From contig NZ_JAPWGY010000001.1 of the NCBI RefSeq assembly GCF_027214005.1, positions 186,001 to 250,000 on the forward strand: DNA of 64,000 nucleotides. Direction: 5' to 3'. Of the stretch, positions 49,331-58,793 are shown in pieces; positions within the stretch are counted from its first letter, which is position 1, and every line of letters starts with the position of its first letter. This DNA is from Kiloniella laminariae. GTDB taxonomy: Bacteria; Pseudomonadota; Alphaproteobacteria; Kiloniellales; Kiloniellaceae. Both the position numbers and the translations under genes were made by a program. The notes beneath the pieces were generated by a model. That model was not told the DNA's origin, did no database searches, and saw only the letters and a list, made by a program, of their open reading frames with translations.

Positions 49331-51139
49331 TTATTGGTCAGTCAGGCGAGGAAGGCCGGAATAAAGAACTGATGCCCTGCGATCTTTGGTTGTTTGCTGG
49401 AATTCCTGCAGGAAGGGAGACGCGACCCGGACAACCTCTTTCACAGAACTTGCGACGGCTGGATCACTCAGGATCATCGAGCTGCCCAAGATCCCGTCAA
49501 GAAGTTCTTCCAGTGGATCCTTGGGGACGGGCAGAATAACAAGTTCGTGTTGCGTTTCCTCATCGATTGCAGCCATTTCACGTGTCGCCTGCAGAGCTTC
49601 GCGGAAGCCGCCTAGATCATCAACCAGACCGTTTTTCTTGGCCTGTGTCCCTGACCAGATCTGGCCCTTGGCAACGGTATGAACAGCAGGCTGGCTCATG
49701 CCCCGGCCTTCACTGACCTTAAGCGTGAAATCCTCATAGATCCGATCGAGTGAGTCGTGCAGATGTGTCCAGCCATCGCTGTCAAAAGCTTTGTTGGCAC
49801 TATAAAGATCAGCATTCTCCCCGGCCTTCACGCCGTCCCACTTGACCCCGATTTTGTCCCAAAGTCCTGTAAGCACCATTTTCCCGCCAGCAACACCGAT
49901 TGATCCGGTGATGGTTACAGGATTGGCAAAAATCCGATCTGCAGGAGCAGAAATAAAATACCCGCCAGAGGCAGCGACTTCACCCATGGAAACAATAACC
50001 GGCTTGCCCAGTTCCCTGGCCCGCTGGACTTCCCGCCACATAACATCCGACGCGACGTAGGACCCACCGGGGCTGTCAACGCGAAGAAGGATGGCTTTGA
50101 TTGTATCGTCGTCAATTGCATCAGAAAGAGCTTCGGCGATGGTGTTTGAGCCCATTGACATCCCGCCATCGAAGAAGGAACCACCCTGGCTATCCCCCAG
50201 GTGAATCTCGCCCTGACCGTATATCACGGCAATGCGCGGTGCGTTTTCCGGAGCTGTCATCTGAGTGGCGAAGGTGTAGTCACTCAGATGGACAAATTCA
50301 CGATTTTCAACCAGAGCTTCTGAAAGAAGCTCGTCCCAATAACCAACCCGATCGACAAGATCATTATCGAGGGCTTGCAGGGCACTGAAAGGTGCCTGAT
50401 TCATAAAGGAAATAATCTCGCCGGGTTTTTCACGGCTGATGGAGATCTCGTTTGCAATTTGCTCGAGTATGGAATCAAGGGCTGCTTTTGTATTCTGGCG
50501 GACGGGCTCTGGCATGGCCCCGTCTGTAAAGGTATTCATCACCCCTTTGAATTCATGGCGTTGGCTGAACTGGGGTTGAACCCCGAATTCATCCAGCACG
50601 GGCCGTAAATAGGGGATCTCCATACTGAAACCAGAGATATCGAGATCTCCCGAAGGCTGGATCCAGATATTTTCAGCTGCACTGGCAAGATAGTAATGCA
50701 GGGTGCCATGTCCGGCTTCGCCATAGGTTTCGGCGAAAGAGGCTGACCACTTGCCGGATTTGGTGAAGTCCCGGACCGCTCGTCTCAGTTCTTGTGCCGA
50801 TGCAAGACCCAGAGAGCCCTGACCTGCACGAATAAGCAAACCTTTTACCCGGTCATCGCCCTGGGCCCGATAGAGGGCTTCTATGGCATCGTGAAGGGGC
50901 AGTCCGGGTTGTAGTGAACTGCTGAGGAAGGAGGGCTGGACCGGCCCTTCCCAAATACCTTCGGAAAGATCTATGGTCAGGATGATTTCTGCAGGCAAGT
51001 CCTGCTTTGCGGCCCGACGGGTAAGGTCGTCTGCATTATTGAAAAATGCCCCGACTAACAGCCCGAGGAGAAGAACGAGAAGGCCAAGTGCGGCAAAGAT
51101 ACCGACAATGCCCTTGAACAGAAATCGCAGGAATGACAT
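49331..51139 (-). CDS. sppA: Signal peptide peptidase SppA, 67K type
   Basis: The 602-residue serine protease has one N-terminal membrane helix (about 11-32) and two Clp-fold halves. By position the catalytic pair is Lys198 (HEFKGVMNTF) in the first half and Ser391 (VAASGGYFIS) in the second, as in the E. coli enzyme. It should degrade cleaved signal peptides at the periplasmic face of the inner membrane. Length matches the long SppA form. It is convergent with the kinase gene and divergent from the RNA methyltransferase gene. Confidence 0.95.
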   Translation of the reverse strand: MSFLRFLFKGIVGIFAALGLLVLLLGLLVGAFFNNADDLTRRAAKQDLPAEIILTIDLSEGIWEGPVQPSFLSSSLQPGLPLHDAIEALYRAQGDDRVKGLLIRAGQGSLGLASAQELRRAVRDFTKSGKWSASFAETYGEAGHGTLHYYLASAAENIWIQPSGDLDISGFSMEIPYLRPVLDEFGVQPQFSQRHEFKGVMNTFTDGAMPEPVRQNTKAALDSILEQIANEISISREKPGEIISFMNQAPFSALQALDNDLVDRVGYWDELLSEALVENREFVHLSDYTFATQMTAPENAPRIAVIYGQGEIHLGDSQGGSFFDGGMSMGSNTIAEALSDAIDDDTIKAILLRVDSPGGSYVASDVMWREVQRARELGKPVIVSMGEVAASGGYFISAPADRIFANPVTITGSIGVAGGKMVLTGLWDKIGVKWDGVKAGENADLYSANKAFDSDGWTHLHDSLDRIYEDFTLKVSEGRGMSQPAVHTVAKGQIWSGTQAKKNGLVDDLGGFREALQATREMAAIDEETQHELVILPVPKDPLEELLDGILGSSMILSDPAVASSVKEVVRVASPFLQEFQQTTKDRRASVLYSGLPRLTDQ

Positions 51140-51414
51140 GAGCAGAAATCCGGATGTTAATATGTAAAAATCTTAATACAGGCAGAGTATGACACCCTTG
51201 CTCTATTGCAAGTGCGGGGTGGCAAGTTTGTCCAGTTATATGGGGAAGCACGGAGAGAATTAAACCAAAAACGGCAGAATTCTTGTAACTTTGCAGGGCA
51301 GGGATGCGATGCGCGGTGACGGCTTGTGATTGCGGTGTGAAAAAAAGCTGCTAGATTGGCGCAAATTCATTCGGAAACCGGATGATATAAATTCATAAGA
51401 AGGTAGTCAGGAAG

Positions 51415-52761
51415 ATGCGACGCAAAGCGCGCCCGGGTGGCGGTAAACAGCTTGAGCTGGTGATAGACAGTCTCGGGGCACGAGGAGACGGTGTTTCCGA
51501 GCATGAGGGCCGTCCTGTCTATGTCCCCGGGACCATGCCTGGAGATCGCTTGCGGGTGAAGCTTGTTGGCGAAAGGTCCGGCGGCTTCAAGGCCGAGATC
51601 CTTGAGTTGCTGGAGGCGGGCGAAAGTCATGTCGATGCACCCTGTCAGCATTATGGTGTTTGTGGTGGCTGTAACGTTCAGCATGTCGCACCGGAATTTT
51701 ACCGTCGCTGGAAGCGGGATATTGTTGTCCAGGCGCTGACCCGTAAAGGCTTTAGTGGCGGTGAAGTTGCCGAAATGGTTCAGGTTGCCGCGGGCACACG
51801 GCGTCGGGCTGTTTTTTCTGCGCTTGCCCGCGGAAAGAAAGTTTCTCTGGGCTTTCATGAGCGTGAAAGCCATAGAGTTGTGGATGTCATCGACTGTAAA
51901 CTTCTGAACAGCCCTCTGGCCGGGATGATTGCACCTTTGCGTGAACTCTTGATGGTTCTGCTGGTGCCCGAACAGGAAAAAGCCGATATTACGGCGATTT
52001 CTTCGACTGCGGGTCTGGATATTCTGGTTGTCAGCACAGCGAAATTGACCCTTGAGGGGCGCGAAGCCATCACCGCCTTTGCCGAGAAAAATTCTGTCGC
52101 ACGTTTCGCCTGGAACCGCCCCGGTGAAGAACCCGAACCTGTTGCCATTAGAGACAAGCCGATACAGGTCTTTGGCGATATTCCGGTTCTTCCGCCTGAA
52201 GGAGCGTTTTTACAGCCCAGCGCCGAAGGGCAACAGGTCTTGACCGATCTGGTCATGGGCTATCTGCCGGACTCTTTTGAAACTGTTGCGGATCTCTTTT
52301 CCGGTTGTGGAACCTTTACGTTTCCTTTGTCTAAACGCGCTCAGGTTCATGCGGTGGAAGGGGATGAGCGGGCTGTAATGGCTTTGACCACCTCAGCAAG
52401 ACGCAATGAAACCACACACCGGATTACCAGTGATTGCCGTGATCTTGATAAAGATCCGATTACAGAAGAAGAGCTGGAAGGGGGCGACTGTGTGGTCCTG
52501 GACCCACCACGTACCGGGGCAAGAGAACAGTGCTATGAGCTGGCAAAGTCGGACATCAAGACGATTGTCTATGTGTCCTGCAGTCCAAGCACCTTTGCCC
52601 GGGATGCCCGTATTCTGGTTGAAGGCGGTTACAGCCTCCAGGAAGTGACGCCGGTTGACCAGTTTATCTGGAGCGAGCATGTCGAGCTGGTAGCCCGTTT
52701 TGAAGCCGAATACGACACGGATGATGATTCGGCTGATCTGGATGTAGAAGAAGAATCTTAA
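51415..52761 (+). CDS. RNA m5U-type methyltransferase (RlmD/TrmA/RumA family)
   Basis: The 448-residue enzyme begins with a TRAM-like RNA-binding region (about 10-70) and a probable 4Fe-4S motif, CQHYGVCGGC, with a fourth cysteine in IDCKLLN. The methyltransferase half has DLFSGCGTFTFPL for SAM binding, LDPPRTGA and the nucleophilic Cys in VYVSCSPST. It should methylate uridine in 23S rRNA or tRNA. Which site is modified cannot be told. The acidic C-terminal tail is unusual but minor. AGGAAG precedes the ATG. Confidence 0.92.
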   Translation: MRRKARPGGGKQLELVIDSLGARGDGVSEHEGRPVYVPGTMPGDRLRVKLVGERSGGFKAEILELLEAGESHVDAPCQHYGVCGGCNVQHVAPEFYRRWKRDIVVQALTRKGFSGGEVAEMVQVAAGTRRRAVFSALARGKKVSLGFHERESHRVVDVIDCKLLNSPLAGMIAPLRELLMVLLVPEQEKADITAISSTAGLDILVVSTAKLTLEGREAITAFAEKNSVARFAWNRPGEEPEPVAIRDKPIQVFGDIPVLPPEGAFLQPSAEGQQVLTDLVMGYLPDSFETVADLFSGCGTFTFPLSKRAQVHAVEGDERAVMALTTSARRNETTHRITSDCRDLDKDPITEEELEGGDCVVLDPPRTGAREQCYELAKSDIKTIVYVSCSPSTFARDARILVEGGYSLQEVTPVDQFIWSEHVELVARFEAEYDTDDDSADLDVEEES

Positions 52762-52775
52762 AAAGGAACAGTGGT

Positions 52776-53405
52776 TTACGGACCGGGTAAGGGGTGCAAC
52801 AGGTCTTGGACCAGTTGCATCTTTGTTTCCTGCTGTTCCTGGACAAGACAGCTACGCATCACAGCCTTTTCTTCCTCAGCGACAACGGGGTGGGAAAAGG
52901 CATGGTCGCGCATCTCCTGACTGGGCCAGATCGCATAGGCTATCCAGCTTCCGTCGCTGCCCAGATGCAGCCGTGATCCCGGGAATCTGTAACGGGAACG
53001 AAGCTCGAGTGTGACACGGTGCCAGATCTCTTTGAAAGGCTGGAGCAGCGAAGGATTGATCTGCCAGTTGTAAAGGACTGCAAAAATATCAGGATCTTCT
53101 TCAGCAAGCGGCAACAGCAGATCGTCTGTTATTTCCATGGTCTGTTCGGGATGGCGTTCTTGTATGGCATGATGCATCTGCATGACGACCTGCCGGGGGA
53201 GGCTGCCAGAGGCAAAGGCTTCGGATCTCTGTTCCAGTGTTTCCCAGAGTGCGTAAGAGAGGTAGCTGCCGTCGTCACATCTGTGCAAGCGCGCGCCGAA
53301 TGCCCCGGTTTTTTCTCGTAGGGCAAGCGTGATTTCTCTCCAGGCCGTAATAAAATCGGTTCTTCTGGAGGGGATAAGTTTCCAGCGATAGAGAATGGCT
53401 TGCAT
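52776..53405 (-). CDS. Tandem ABM-like (dimeric alpha/beta-barrel) protein
   Basis: The 209-residue protein is an internal duplication. Residues about 1-100 and 108-209 share the pattern: LYRWKLIPSRRTDFITAWREIT against LYNWQINPSLLQPFKEIWHRVT, and GARLHRCDDGSYLSYALWET against GSRLHLGSDGSWIAYAIWPS, quoted here as short matching blocks. The pattern fits antibiotic-biosynthesis-monooxygenase or NIPSNAP-like ferredoxin folds, which work as dimers, so the duplication may form an intramolecular dimer. No haem- or flavin-binding residue is obvious. It is convergent with the methyltransferase and divergent from hemH. Function is unknown. Confidence 0.72.
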   Translation of the reverse strand: MQAILYRWKLIPSRRTDFITAWREITLALREKTGAFGARLHRCDDGSYLSYALWETLEQRSEAFASGSLPRQVVMQMHHAIQERHPEQTMEITDDLLLPLAEEDPDIFAVLYNWQINPSLLQPFKEIWHRVTLELRSRYRFPGSRLHLGSDGSWIAYAIWPSQEMRDHAFSHPVVAEEEKAVMRSCLVQEQQETKMQLVQDLLHPLPGP

Positions 53406-53555
53406 GAGGCATTGTAGCGCGGAGGAGGAAAATTGGGAACAGGGGACTTTGCATGGCGGTGCTGTCCGCCTATATTCCCCTGCAATAAAGATCTGGCATT
53501 ATTCGGGGGAAGGGCCTCGGAAGGATGCCATGACTCCAGCCTTACAGAGGACCTT

Positions 53556-54599
53556 ATGCCTGCTGCACAGCCTGAAAAATATTTTCCCGCTCGCCACCCG
53601 GAAATCCCTGCTTCGAAGGTCGGGGTTCTCTTGATGAATCTTGGAACGCCGGATGGGACGGACTATTGGTCCATGCGACGGTATCTGGGGGAGTTCCTGA
53701 GTGATCAGCGTGTGATCGAGGCACCGAAGTGGCTGTGGCAGATTATCCTGCAGGGGATTATCCTGACCACAAGGCCGGGGAAAAGCGGCAAGGCCTACGA
53801 GGAAATCTGGAACCGGGAGAAAGATGAATCCCCGCTCAGAACCATAACCCGTGAACAGGCAGAGCAGCTTCAGGTGATGCTGGCGGAAAACCACCCGGAA
53901 GTTGTAGTTGACTGGGGCTGGAGATATGGTAACCCGGCGGTAAAGGGGCGGATTGAAGCCCTGCAGAAACAGGGGTGTGATCGTATCTTGCTGTTTGCTC
54001 TTTACCCCCAATACTCGGCAACCACTACGGCAACGGCTTATGACAAGTGTTTTGATGCCCTGAAAAGTATGCGTTGGCAGCCTGCTGTTCGTTGTGTTCC
54101 TGCCTATCATGACCATCCGGTCTACATTGATGCACTGGCAAACTCTGTGGAGCAGGGTTTGGCAAAACTTGACTGGAAGCCGGACGTGACAATCGCGTCA
54201 TTCCACGGTTTGCCCATTGAATATCATGAGAAAGGTGATCCCTATTACTGCCACTGTGCCAAGACGACCAGATTGCTCCGGGAAAAACTTGGCTGGACTG
54301 AAGAAAAGCTGAAACTCTGTTTTCAGTCTCTCTTTGGCCCGAAGGAATGGCTCAAGCCCTATACCCAGCCAACAGTGGAAGAAATGGCAAAGAACGGGGT
54401 GAAAAATCTGGTGATTCTGACGCCAGGGTTTTCTGTCGATTGTGTCGAGACCCTGGAGGAAATTGATATTGGTGTACGTGAAGCTTTTCTTGAGAATGGC
54501 GGAGAAAATTTTGCTTTTATTCCCTGTCTGAATGCGGACGAAGGGGGAATGAAGGTTATTCGGGATATTACATTGCAAGAGTTACAGGGCTGGATCTGA
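53556..54599 (+). CDS. hemH: Ferrochelatase
   Basis: The 347-residue enzyme inserts Fe2+ into protoporphyrin IX, the last step of haem synthesis. GVLLMNLGTPDG near the N-terminus, IASFHGLPIEYHEKGD with the catalytic histidine, PKEWLKP and TPGFSVDCVETLEEI are all present. I chose the ATG at 53556, with AGAGG upstream, rather than the longer frame from 53433, which adds residues absent in the family. It precedes the isochorismatase-like gene by 27 bases. Confidence 0.95.
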   Translation: MPAAQPEKYFPARHPEIPASKVGVLLMNLGTPDGTDYWSMRRYLGEFLSDQRVIEAPKWLWQIILQGIILTTRPGKSGKAYEEIWNREKDESPLRTITREQAEQLQVMLAENHPEVVVDWGWRYGNPAVKGRIEALQKQGCDRILLFALYPQYSATTTATAYDKCFDALKSMRWQPAVRCVPAYHDHPVYIDALANSVEQGLAKLDWKPDVTIASFHGLPIEYHEKGDPYYCHCAKTTRLLREKLGWTEEKLKLCFQSLFGPKEWLKPYTQPTVEEMAKNGVKNLVILTPGFSVDCVETLEEIDIGVREAFLENGGENFAFIPCLNADEGGMKVIRDITLQELQGWI

Positions 54600-54626
54600 T
54601 CGGCTGCTGTCGAAGGGGGGGGAATT

Positions 54627-55157
54627 ATGAAGGCACTGCTTGTTATTGATTTTCAAAAAGCGATTTCTTTTGAGCCAGCGGCGCATGCGTTGATGGAAAC
54701 CCGTGATGTGCTGCTTCAGGCGTTAGAGACAGCGCGAAGTCAGGGAATCCCTGTTGTTTTTGTCCAGCACAGTGAAGCCGGAACGCCCTTTGAACGCAAT
54801 ACAGAAGGATGGGAGTTTTTTGGGGGTGTTGCTCCACTTGCCGGGGAAGCTGTTGTGGAAAAGGCCTCTTGCGATGCATTCCGTCATACCCGGCTGGACG
54901 AGGTTTTGCGATCACTGGGGGCTGACACCCTGATAATCGGTGGATATGCCACAGAATTCTGTATTGATACCTCGATCAGAGCTGCGGCGAGCAAGGGTTA
55001 TAAAACGCTGGTTATGCAGGATGGGCACACGACCCGTAACCGTGAACATCTTTCGGCAACAGAGATCAAAAAACACCACAACTGGATCTGGCCTAATATG
55101 GCGAACCCGGCGTACGAGATCTGTTTGCTGCCCGCTGCAGATTGTTTCAAGGCCTGA
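54627..55157 (+). CDS. Isochorismatase-family cysteine hydrolase
   Basis: The 176-residue protein has the Asp-Lys-Cys triad of the family: Asp8 in LLVIDFQ, a lysine in VEKASCDAF and the cysteine in GYATEFCIDTS. Such enzymes hydrolyse amides such as nicotinamide, biuret or N-carbamoyl compounds, or isochorismate. The substrate cannot be set. It probably shares the hemH transcript. The product is cytosolic. Confidence 0.88.
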   Translation: MKALLVIDFQKAISFEPAAHALMETRDVLLQALETARSQGIPVVFVQHSEAGTPFERNTEGWEFFGGVAPLAGEAVVEKASCDAFRHTRLDEVLRSLGADTLIIGGYATEFCIDTSIRAAASKGYKTLVMQDGHTTRNREHLSATEIKKHHNWIWPNMANPAYEICLLPAADCFKA

Positions 55158-55173
55158 GCATGCCTGAAAAGGT

Positions 55174-57498
55174 CTACTTCAATGCCGAGAGGATGTTGGA
55201 GTAATCATCAGTCCAGACTTTTGTATCCGGATCGTTCGCAAGTTCCCGCCATATGTTCGGAGTGTCTGCCTTTCCCCCGGGATTTCCCAGGGGAATAAGA
55301 TGATCCAAGGTATTCCGGTCTTTTGAAAGAGCGACCCAGGATGAAAGGAAGTGGTGGGGATTGTTCTTCGCCTGCTCCGAGGTTGGAATGTAGCGATAGA
55401 TTCTGCTGTGCAGGCCGGTGATCTGCGCTGTTGTTGCAACAGCGGCCTCAAGATCAAAAAAGCGGTTGGAAATATGGAGAAGAATAATACCCTTGCTATC
55501 GACCTTGTTGCCATAGATTTCAAAGGCTTCTTTGGTCAGGAGGTGAAGGGGGATGGCATCGGATGAAAAGGCATCTGCAATAAGAAGATCGTAGGTACCG
55601 TCCGGAACGTTCTGTAGAGACAGGCGCCCATCGCCAATGATGACCTCGGCGCGCGCAGGGCAATTTTCCAGATAGGTGAAAATATTGGTGTTTCTGGCCA
55701 GGCGTTCAACCAAGGGATCGATTTCAAAAAAAGTCCATTGTTGATGTTCCTGACCATAGCAAAGAACAGTTCCGGCCCCGAGCCCTATCGCGCCAATTTT
55801 CTGTGGCTGAAAACCTTTATTTTCATAGGCCTCGAACAAGCGCCCCACACCAGAATTGCGGTGGTAGTAACTCAGGGGCTCAAGCGAACTGGTAACCTGG
55901 ATTCCATGAACCGTGGTGCCATGCTTGGCAATGCGAACTGATTCTCCGGACAGGTCTTCAAGTACTGTTTCCCTGACTGAATAGACCCCGAAAAAACTGC
56001 GTTCATGAAAAATGCGCTGTTTGCCCTGCAGGCCGAGTTGCCCACTGTAAAACAGGCAGAATACGATCCCTAGAGTGAAGCGGACTGGTCGACCGATCCC
56101 CTCGACCAAAAGAATGATAATCAGGGTGAAAAGGCCAAAGGTAACCAGCTCAAGCCCGAAGTCCAGTTGGGTCTTGGCAAGCCTGACCAGTCCAAAGGAA
56201 ACAAGAACAAGGACAGGGAGCAGAATATCTGCGAGGGCTGTTTCAGCTTTTTTCCCAAGAAGTTTATTGAATAGGATTGCCTTTGGGTTGTCGGACTGGG
56301 GCATAAGCAACGCAGCAACAATCAAAAGCAGGGCGTATTCATAGATATCAGAAAAGACGAGGGGGGCAAGTATGCCCACAAGGATGCCGCCAAGAACGCC
56401 CCCCAAGGACATGGCGATATAGAAACGCGTCAAATATCTGGCATCCGGGCGCCGGGCGACAAGTTGACTGTGACAATAAAGGGCAATGACAAAAAAGCAG
56501 ACAAGGTTCCCGGCCAGAAAAAACAGAATGGTCGGGACTGAAAGGGCAATGATGTTGTAGATCGCTGCAGCCAGCAAAAAGTAGGGCGCGAGTAGATTGA
56601 TGGTTCTGTTGGAAATCCATGGTTTCTGGGCAAAGGCGATCACAAAAGTCAGGAGGTACAAGGCCAAGGGGATCACCCAAAGCAGAGGCATGGCAATCAG
56701 ATCTGTCGTGATCTTGTTGGTGACACTCAGAAGAAGGGCAGAGGGGATCAGTCCCAGCAATATCCAGGAAAGGTAAGTGGTCACTGCAGGTTTGCTGTGG
56801 GGCGAAAGCTCCAAACCTTCCTGTACATCTGAAGTGATGGATAATGGCTGTTTCTTCAACAACAGTCCGCAGATCAAAATCAGGCCGAACAGCAGGGCAA
56901 AACCACCGGACCAGAGAACTCCTTGGGTCGAGAGACCAAACTGGATTTCGATCAACAGAGGGTAGGCGAAGAGGGCGGTCATACTGCCAATGTTGCTGGC
57001 AGCGTAGAGAAAATAGGGGTCTGCAGCAGAGGGATCGCCGGAAGACCTGAACCAGTTTTGCAGCAGGGGGGCGTTGGCCGAGATAATAAAAAACGGAGCG
57101 CCAATCGAGACCATAAACAATCCGAGTAACCAGACAGTCGGCCAGTTCTCTGAGGGGGACGTAAAATGTTCCGAGATTGCGATGGGCAAGGCCAGGGCGG
57201 CCATGAGCATGATTGCAAGGTGTATAAGGATCTGATGCTTCAGAGAGAATTTCTCAGAGAGAAAATGGGCATAGATATAGCCGGCGAGCAACAAGGCCTG
57301 AAAGAAGACCATCGCCGTGTTCCAGATCGCAGGTGCACCGCCGAGTAATGGCAGAACAAGCTTGGTAAACTGGGGCTGGATCAGAAACAGCAAAAAGGCG
57401 CTGAGACAAAGCGTGAGAACAAAGAGGCCTCGAACCAGCCAGGCTTGCTGGTTACTTTGCCGGGGTACAACCGTTTCTGCCACATTCGTTTTTTGCAT
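55174..57498 (-). CDS. Fused MFS-like membrane protein with spermidine-synthase-like domain
   Basis: The 774-residue protein has about twelve to fourteen hydrophobic helices in its first ~500 residues and a Rossmann methyltransferase-like domain at the end. That domain resembles spermidine synthase: GLGAGTVL replaces the usual GGGDG loop, and ADAFSSDAIP corresponds to the catalytic Asp region. The altered first loop argues against true spermidine synthesis. No speD lies in the window. The substrate and the reason for the fusion are unknown. It is on the minus strand and ends 16 bases after the convergent hydrolase gene. Confidence 0.82.
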   Translation of the reverse strand: MQKTNVAETVVPRQSNQQAWLVRGLFVLTLCLSAFLLFLIQPQFTKLVLPLLGGAPAIWNTAMVFFQALLLAGYIYAHFLSEKFSLKHQILIHLAIMLMAALALPIAISEHFTSPSENWPTVWLLGLFMVSIGAPFFIISANAPLLQNWFRSSGDPSAADPYFLYAASNIGSMTALFAYPLLIEIQFGLSTQGVLWSGGFALLFGLILICGLLLKKQPLSITSDVQEGLELSPHSKPAVTTYLSWILLGLIPSALLLSVTNKITTDLIAMPLLWVIPLALYLLTFVIAFAQKPWISNRTINLLAPYFLLAAAIYNIIALSVPTILFFLAGNLVCFFVIALYCHSQLVARRPDARYLTRFYIAMSLGGVLGGILVGILAPLVFSDIYEYALLLIVAALLMPQSDNPKAILFNKLLGKKAETALADILLPVLVLVSFGLVRLAKTQLDFGLELVTFGLFTLIIILLVEGIGRPVRFTLGIVFCLFYSGQLGLQGKQRIFHERSFFGVYSVRETVLEDLSGESVRIAKHGTTVHGIQVTSSLEPLSYYHRNSGVGRLFEAYENKGFQPQKIGAIGLGAGTVLCYGQEHQQWTFFEIDPLVERLARNTNIFTYLENCPARAEVIIGDGRLSLQNVPDGTYDLLIADAFSSDAIPLHLLTKEAFEIYGNKVDSKGIILLHISNRFFDLEAAVATTAQITGLHSRIYRYIPTSEQAKNNPHHFLSSWVALSKDRNTLDHLIPLGNPGGKADTPNIWRELANDPDTKVWTDDYSNILSALK

Positions 57499-57596
57499 GA
57501 AGAGATCCCGAGTTTTGCCTCAGGATCATAGAGGCAGCTTCTTAAGACAGGTTTAAAGTACAGAAGCGATTGGAAATGTCTTCACAGATATTATGA

Positions 57597-58679
57597 TCAG
57601 CGGCACTGAGCTTTGTGGCGCAACCAATGATCGGCCAGTGTCAGGGCCATCATGGCTTCGCCAACCGGGACACCTCTGATGCCGACACAGGGGTCATGCC
57701 GACCCTTGGTGAAAATTTCGGTTTCCTCGCCATCGCTTGTGATTGTTTTCCGGGTTTGCAGGATCGAGCTTGTTGGTTTGATTGCAAAGCGGACAACGAC
57801 GTCCTGTCCTGTGGATATTCCCCCGAGAATACCGCCAGCGTGATTGCTGGTGAAATGGGCTTTGCCATCTTTCATACGGATCTCGTCGGCGTTTTCCTCA
57901 CCGCTATAAGCTGCCGTATCAAAGCCATCACCAATCTCGACCCCTTTGACGGCATTGATCGACATCATGGCTTTGGCCAGATCTGAATCCAGTTTGTCGT
58001 ATACCGGATCGCCAAGTCCAACAGGCACGTTGCTGGCAACAACTTCGATAACGGCACCGAGTGACGACCCGGCTTTACGGGCAGAATCGAGATAGGTTTC
58101 CCATTCCTTGGCGGCAACAGGATCAGGGCACCAGAAAGGGTTGTTATTAACCTCTGCCCAGTCCCATCTGGAGCGATCGATCTTGTGCGGTCCCATCTGG
58201 ACCAGGGCACCACGGATCTGCACGCCCCCCTCGATTTGTGTGTCGAGCACCTTGCGGGCAATGGCTCCGGCGGCAACACGCATGGCGGTTTCCCGGGCAG
58301 AGGAGCGCCCGCCACCGCGATAATCACGGATGCCGTATTTTTCCCAATAGGTGTAATCGGCGTGACCGGGGCGGAATTTCCTGGCGATGTCGCCGTAATC
58401 CTTGGACCGCTGGTCGGTGTTCTCGATAATCAGTCCAATGGGTGTTCCAGTTGTCTGGCCTTCAAACACGCCCGAGACAATCTTGACCAGATCGGCTTCC
58501 TGGCGTTGCGTGGTAAAGCGGTTCTGGCCGGGTTTCCGGGCATTGAGGTATCCCTGGATATCCGCTTCACAAAGGTCAATCCGCGGAGGAGTGCCATCAA
58601 CGACACAACCGATAGACGGGCCGTGACTTTCGCCCCAGGTCGTAAAACGGAAGATCTCGCCAAAGGAATTACCAGCCAT
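57597..58679 (-). CDS. aroC: Chorismate synthase
   Basis: The 360-residue enzyme converts EPSP to chorismate using reduced FMN. Its signatures are [14 protein letters not shown] near the N-terminus, the central [13 protein letters not shown], and [13 protein letters not shown] near the C-terminus. Histidine 17 region and the conserved basic residues are intact. The gene lies downstream of fabI on the same strand but is separated from it by a hairpin terminator. Confidence 0.97.
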   Translation of the reverse strand: MAGNSFGEIFRFTTWGESHGPSIGCVVDGTPPRIDLCEADIQGYLNARKPGQNRFTTQRQEADLVKIVSGVFEGQTTGTPIGLIIENTDQRSKDYGDIARKFRPGHADYTYWEKYGIRDYRGGGRSSARETAMRVAAGAIARKVLDTQIEGGVQIRGALVQMGPHKIDRSRWDWAEVNNNPFWCPDPVAAKEWETYLDSARKAGSSLGAVIEVVASNVPVGLGDPVYDKLDSDLAKAMMSINAVKGVEIGDGFDTAAYSGEENADEIRMKDGKAHFTSNHAGGILGGISTGQDVVVRFAIKPTSSILQTRKTITSDGEETEIFTKGRHDPCVGIRGVPVGEAMMALTLADHWLRHKAQCR

Positions 58680-58714
58680 AATGCTCTCGCAATGTTTGAG
58701 TGTTAGTCTGTCTT

Positions 58715-58758
58715 AAAATTCGGGGGAGCAACAGCCCTGCCGCGCTCCCCCATATTTT
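58715..58758. terminator. Intrinsic terminator between fabI and aroC
   Basis: An 8-bp GC-rich stem GGGGGAGC (58722-58729) / GCTCCCCC (58744-58751) with a 14-base loop. On the minus strand it is preceded by an A-rich tract and followed by AATTTT. It probably ends the fabI transcript, leaving aroC with its own promoter or partial read-through. Confidence 0.75.
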
Positions 58759-58793
58759 TGCGATCTCTACAGATCGGCAAGCCCAAAGATCAA

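Noticed and set aside
55174-57498. Calling the C-terminal domain a true spermidine synthase
   Set aside because: The conserved GGGDG loop is changed to GLGAG and no decarboxylase gene is nearby.
55351-57600. Small plus-strand open frames inside the MFS/spermidine-synthase gene
   Set aside because: All are shadows of the long minus-strand gene.
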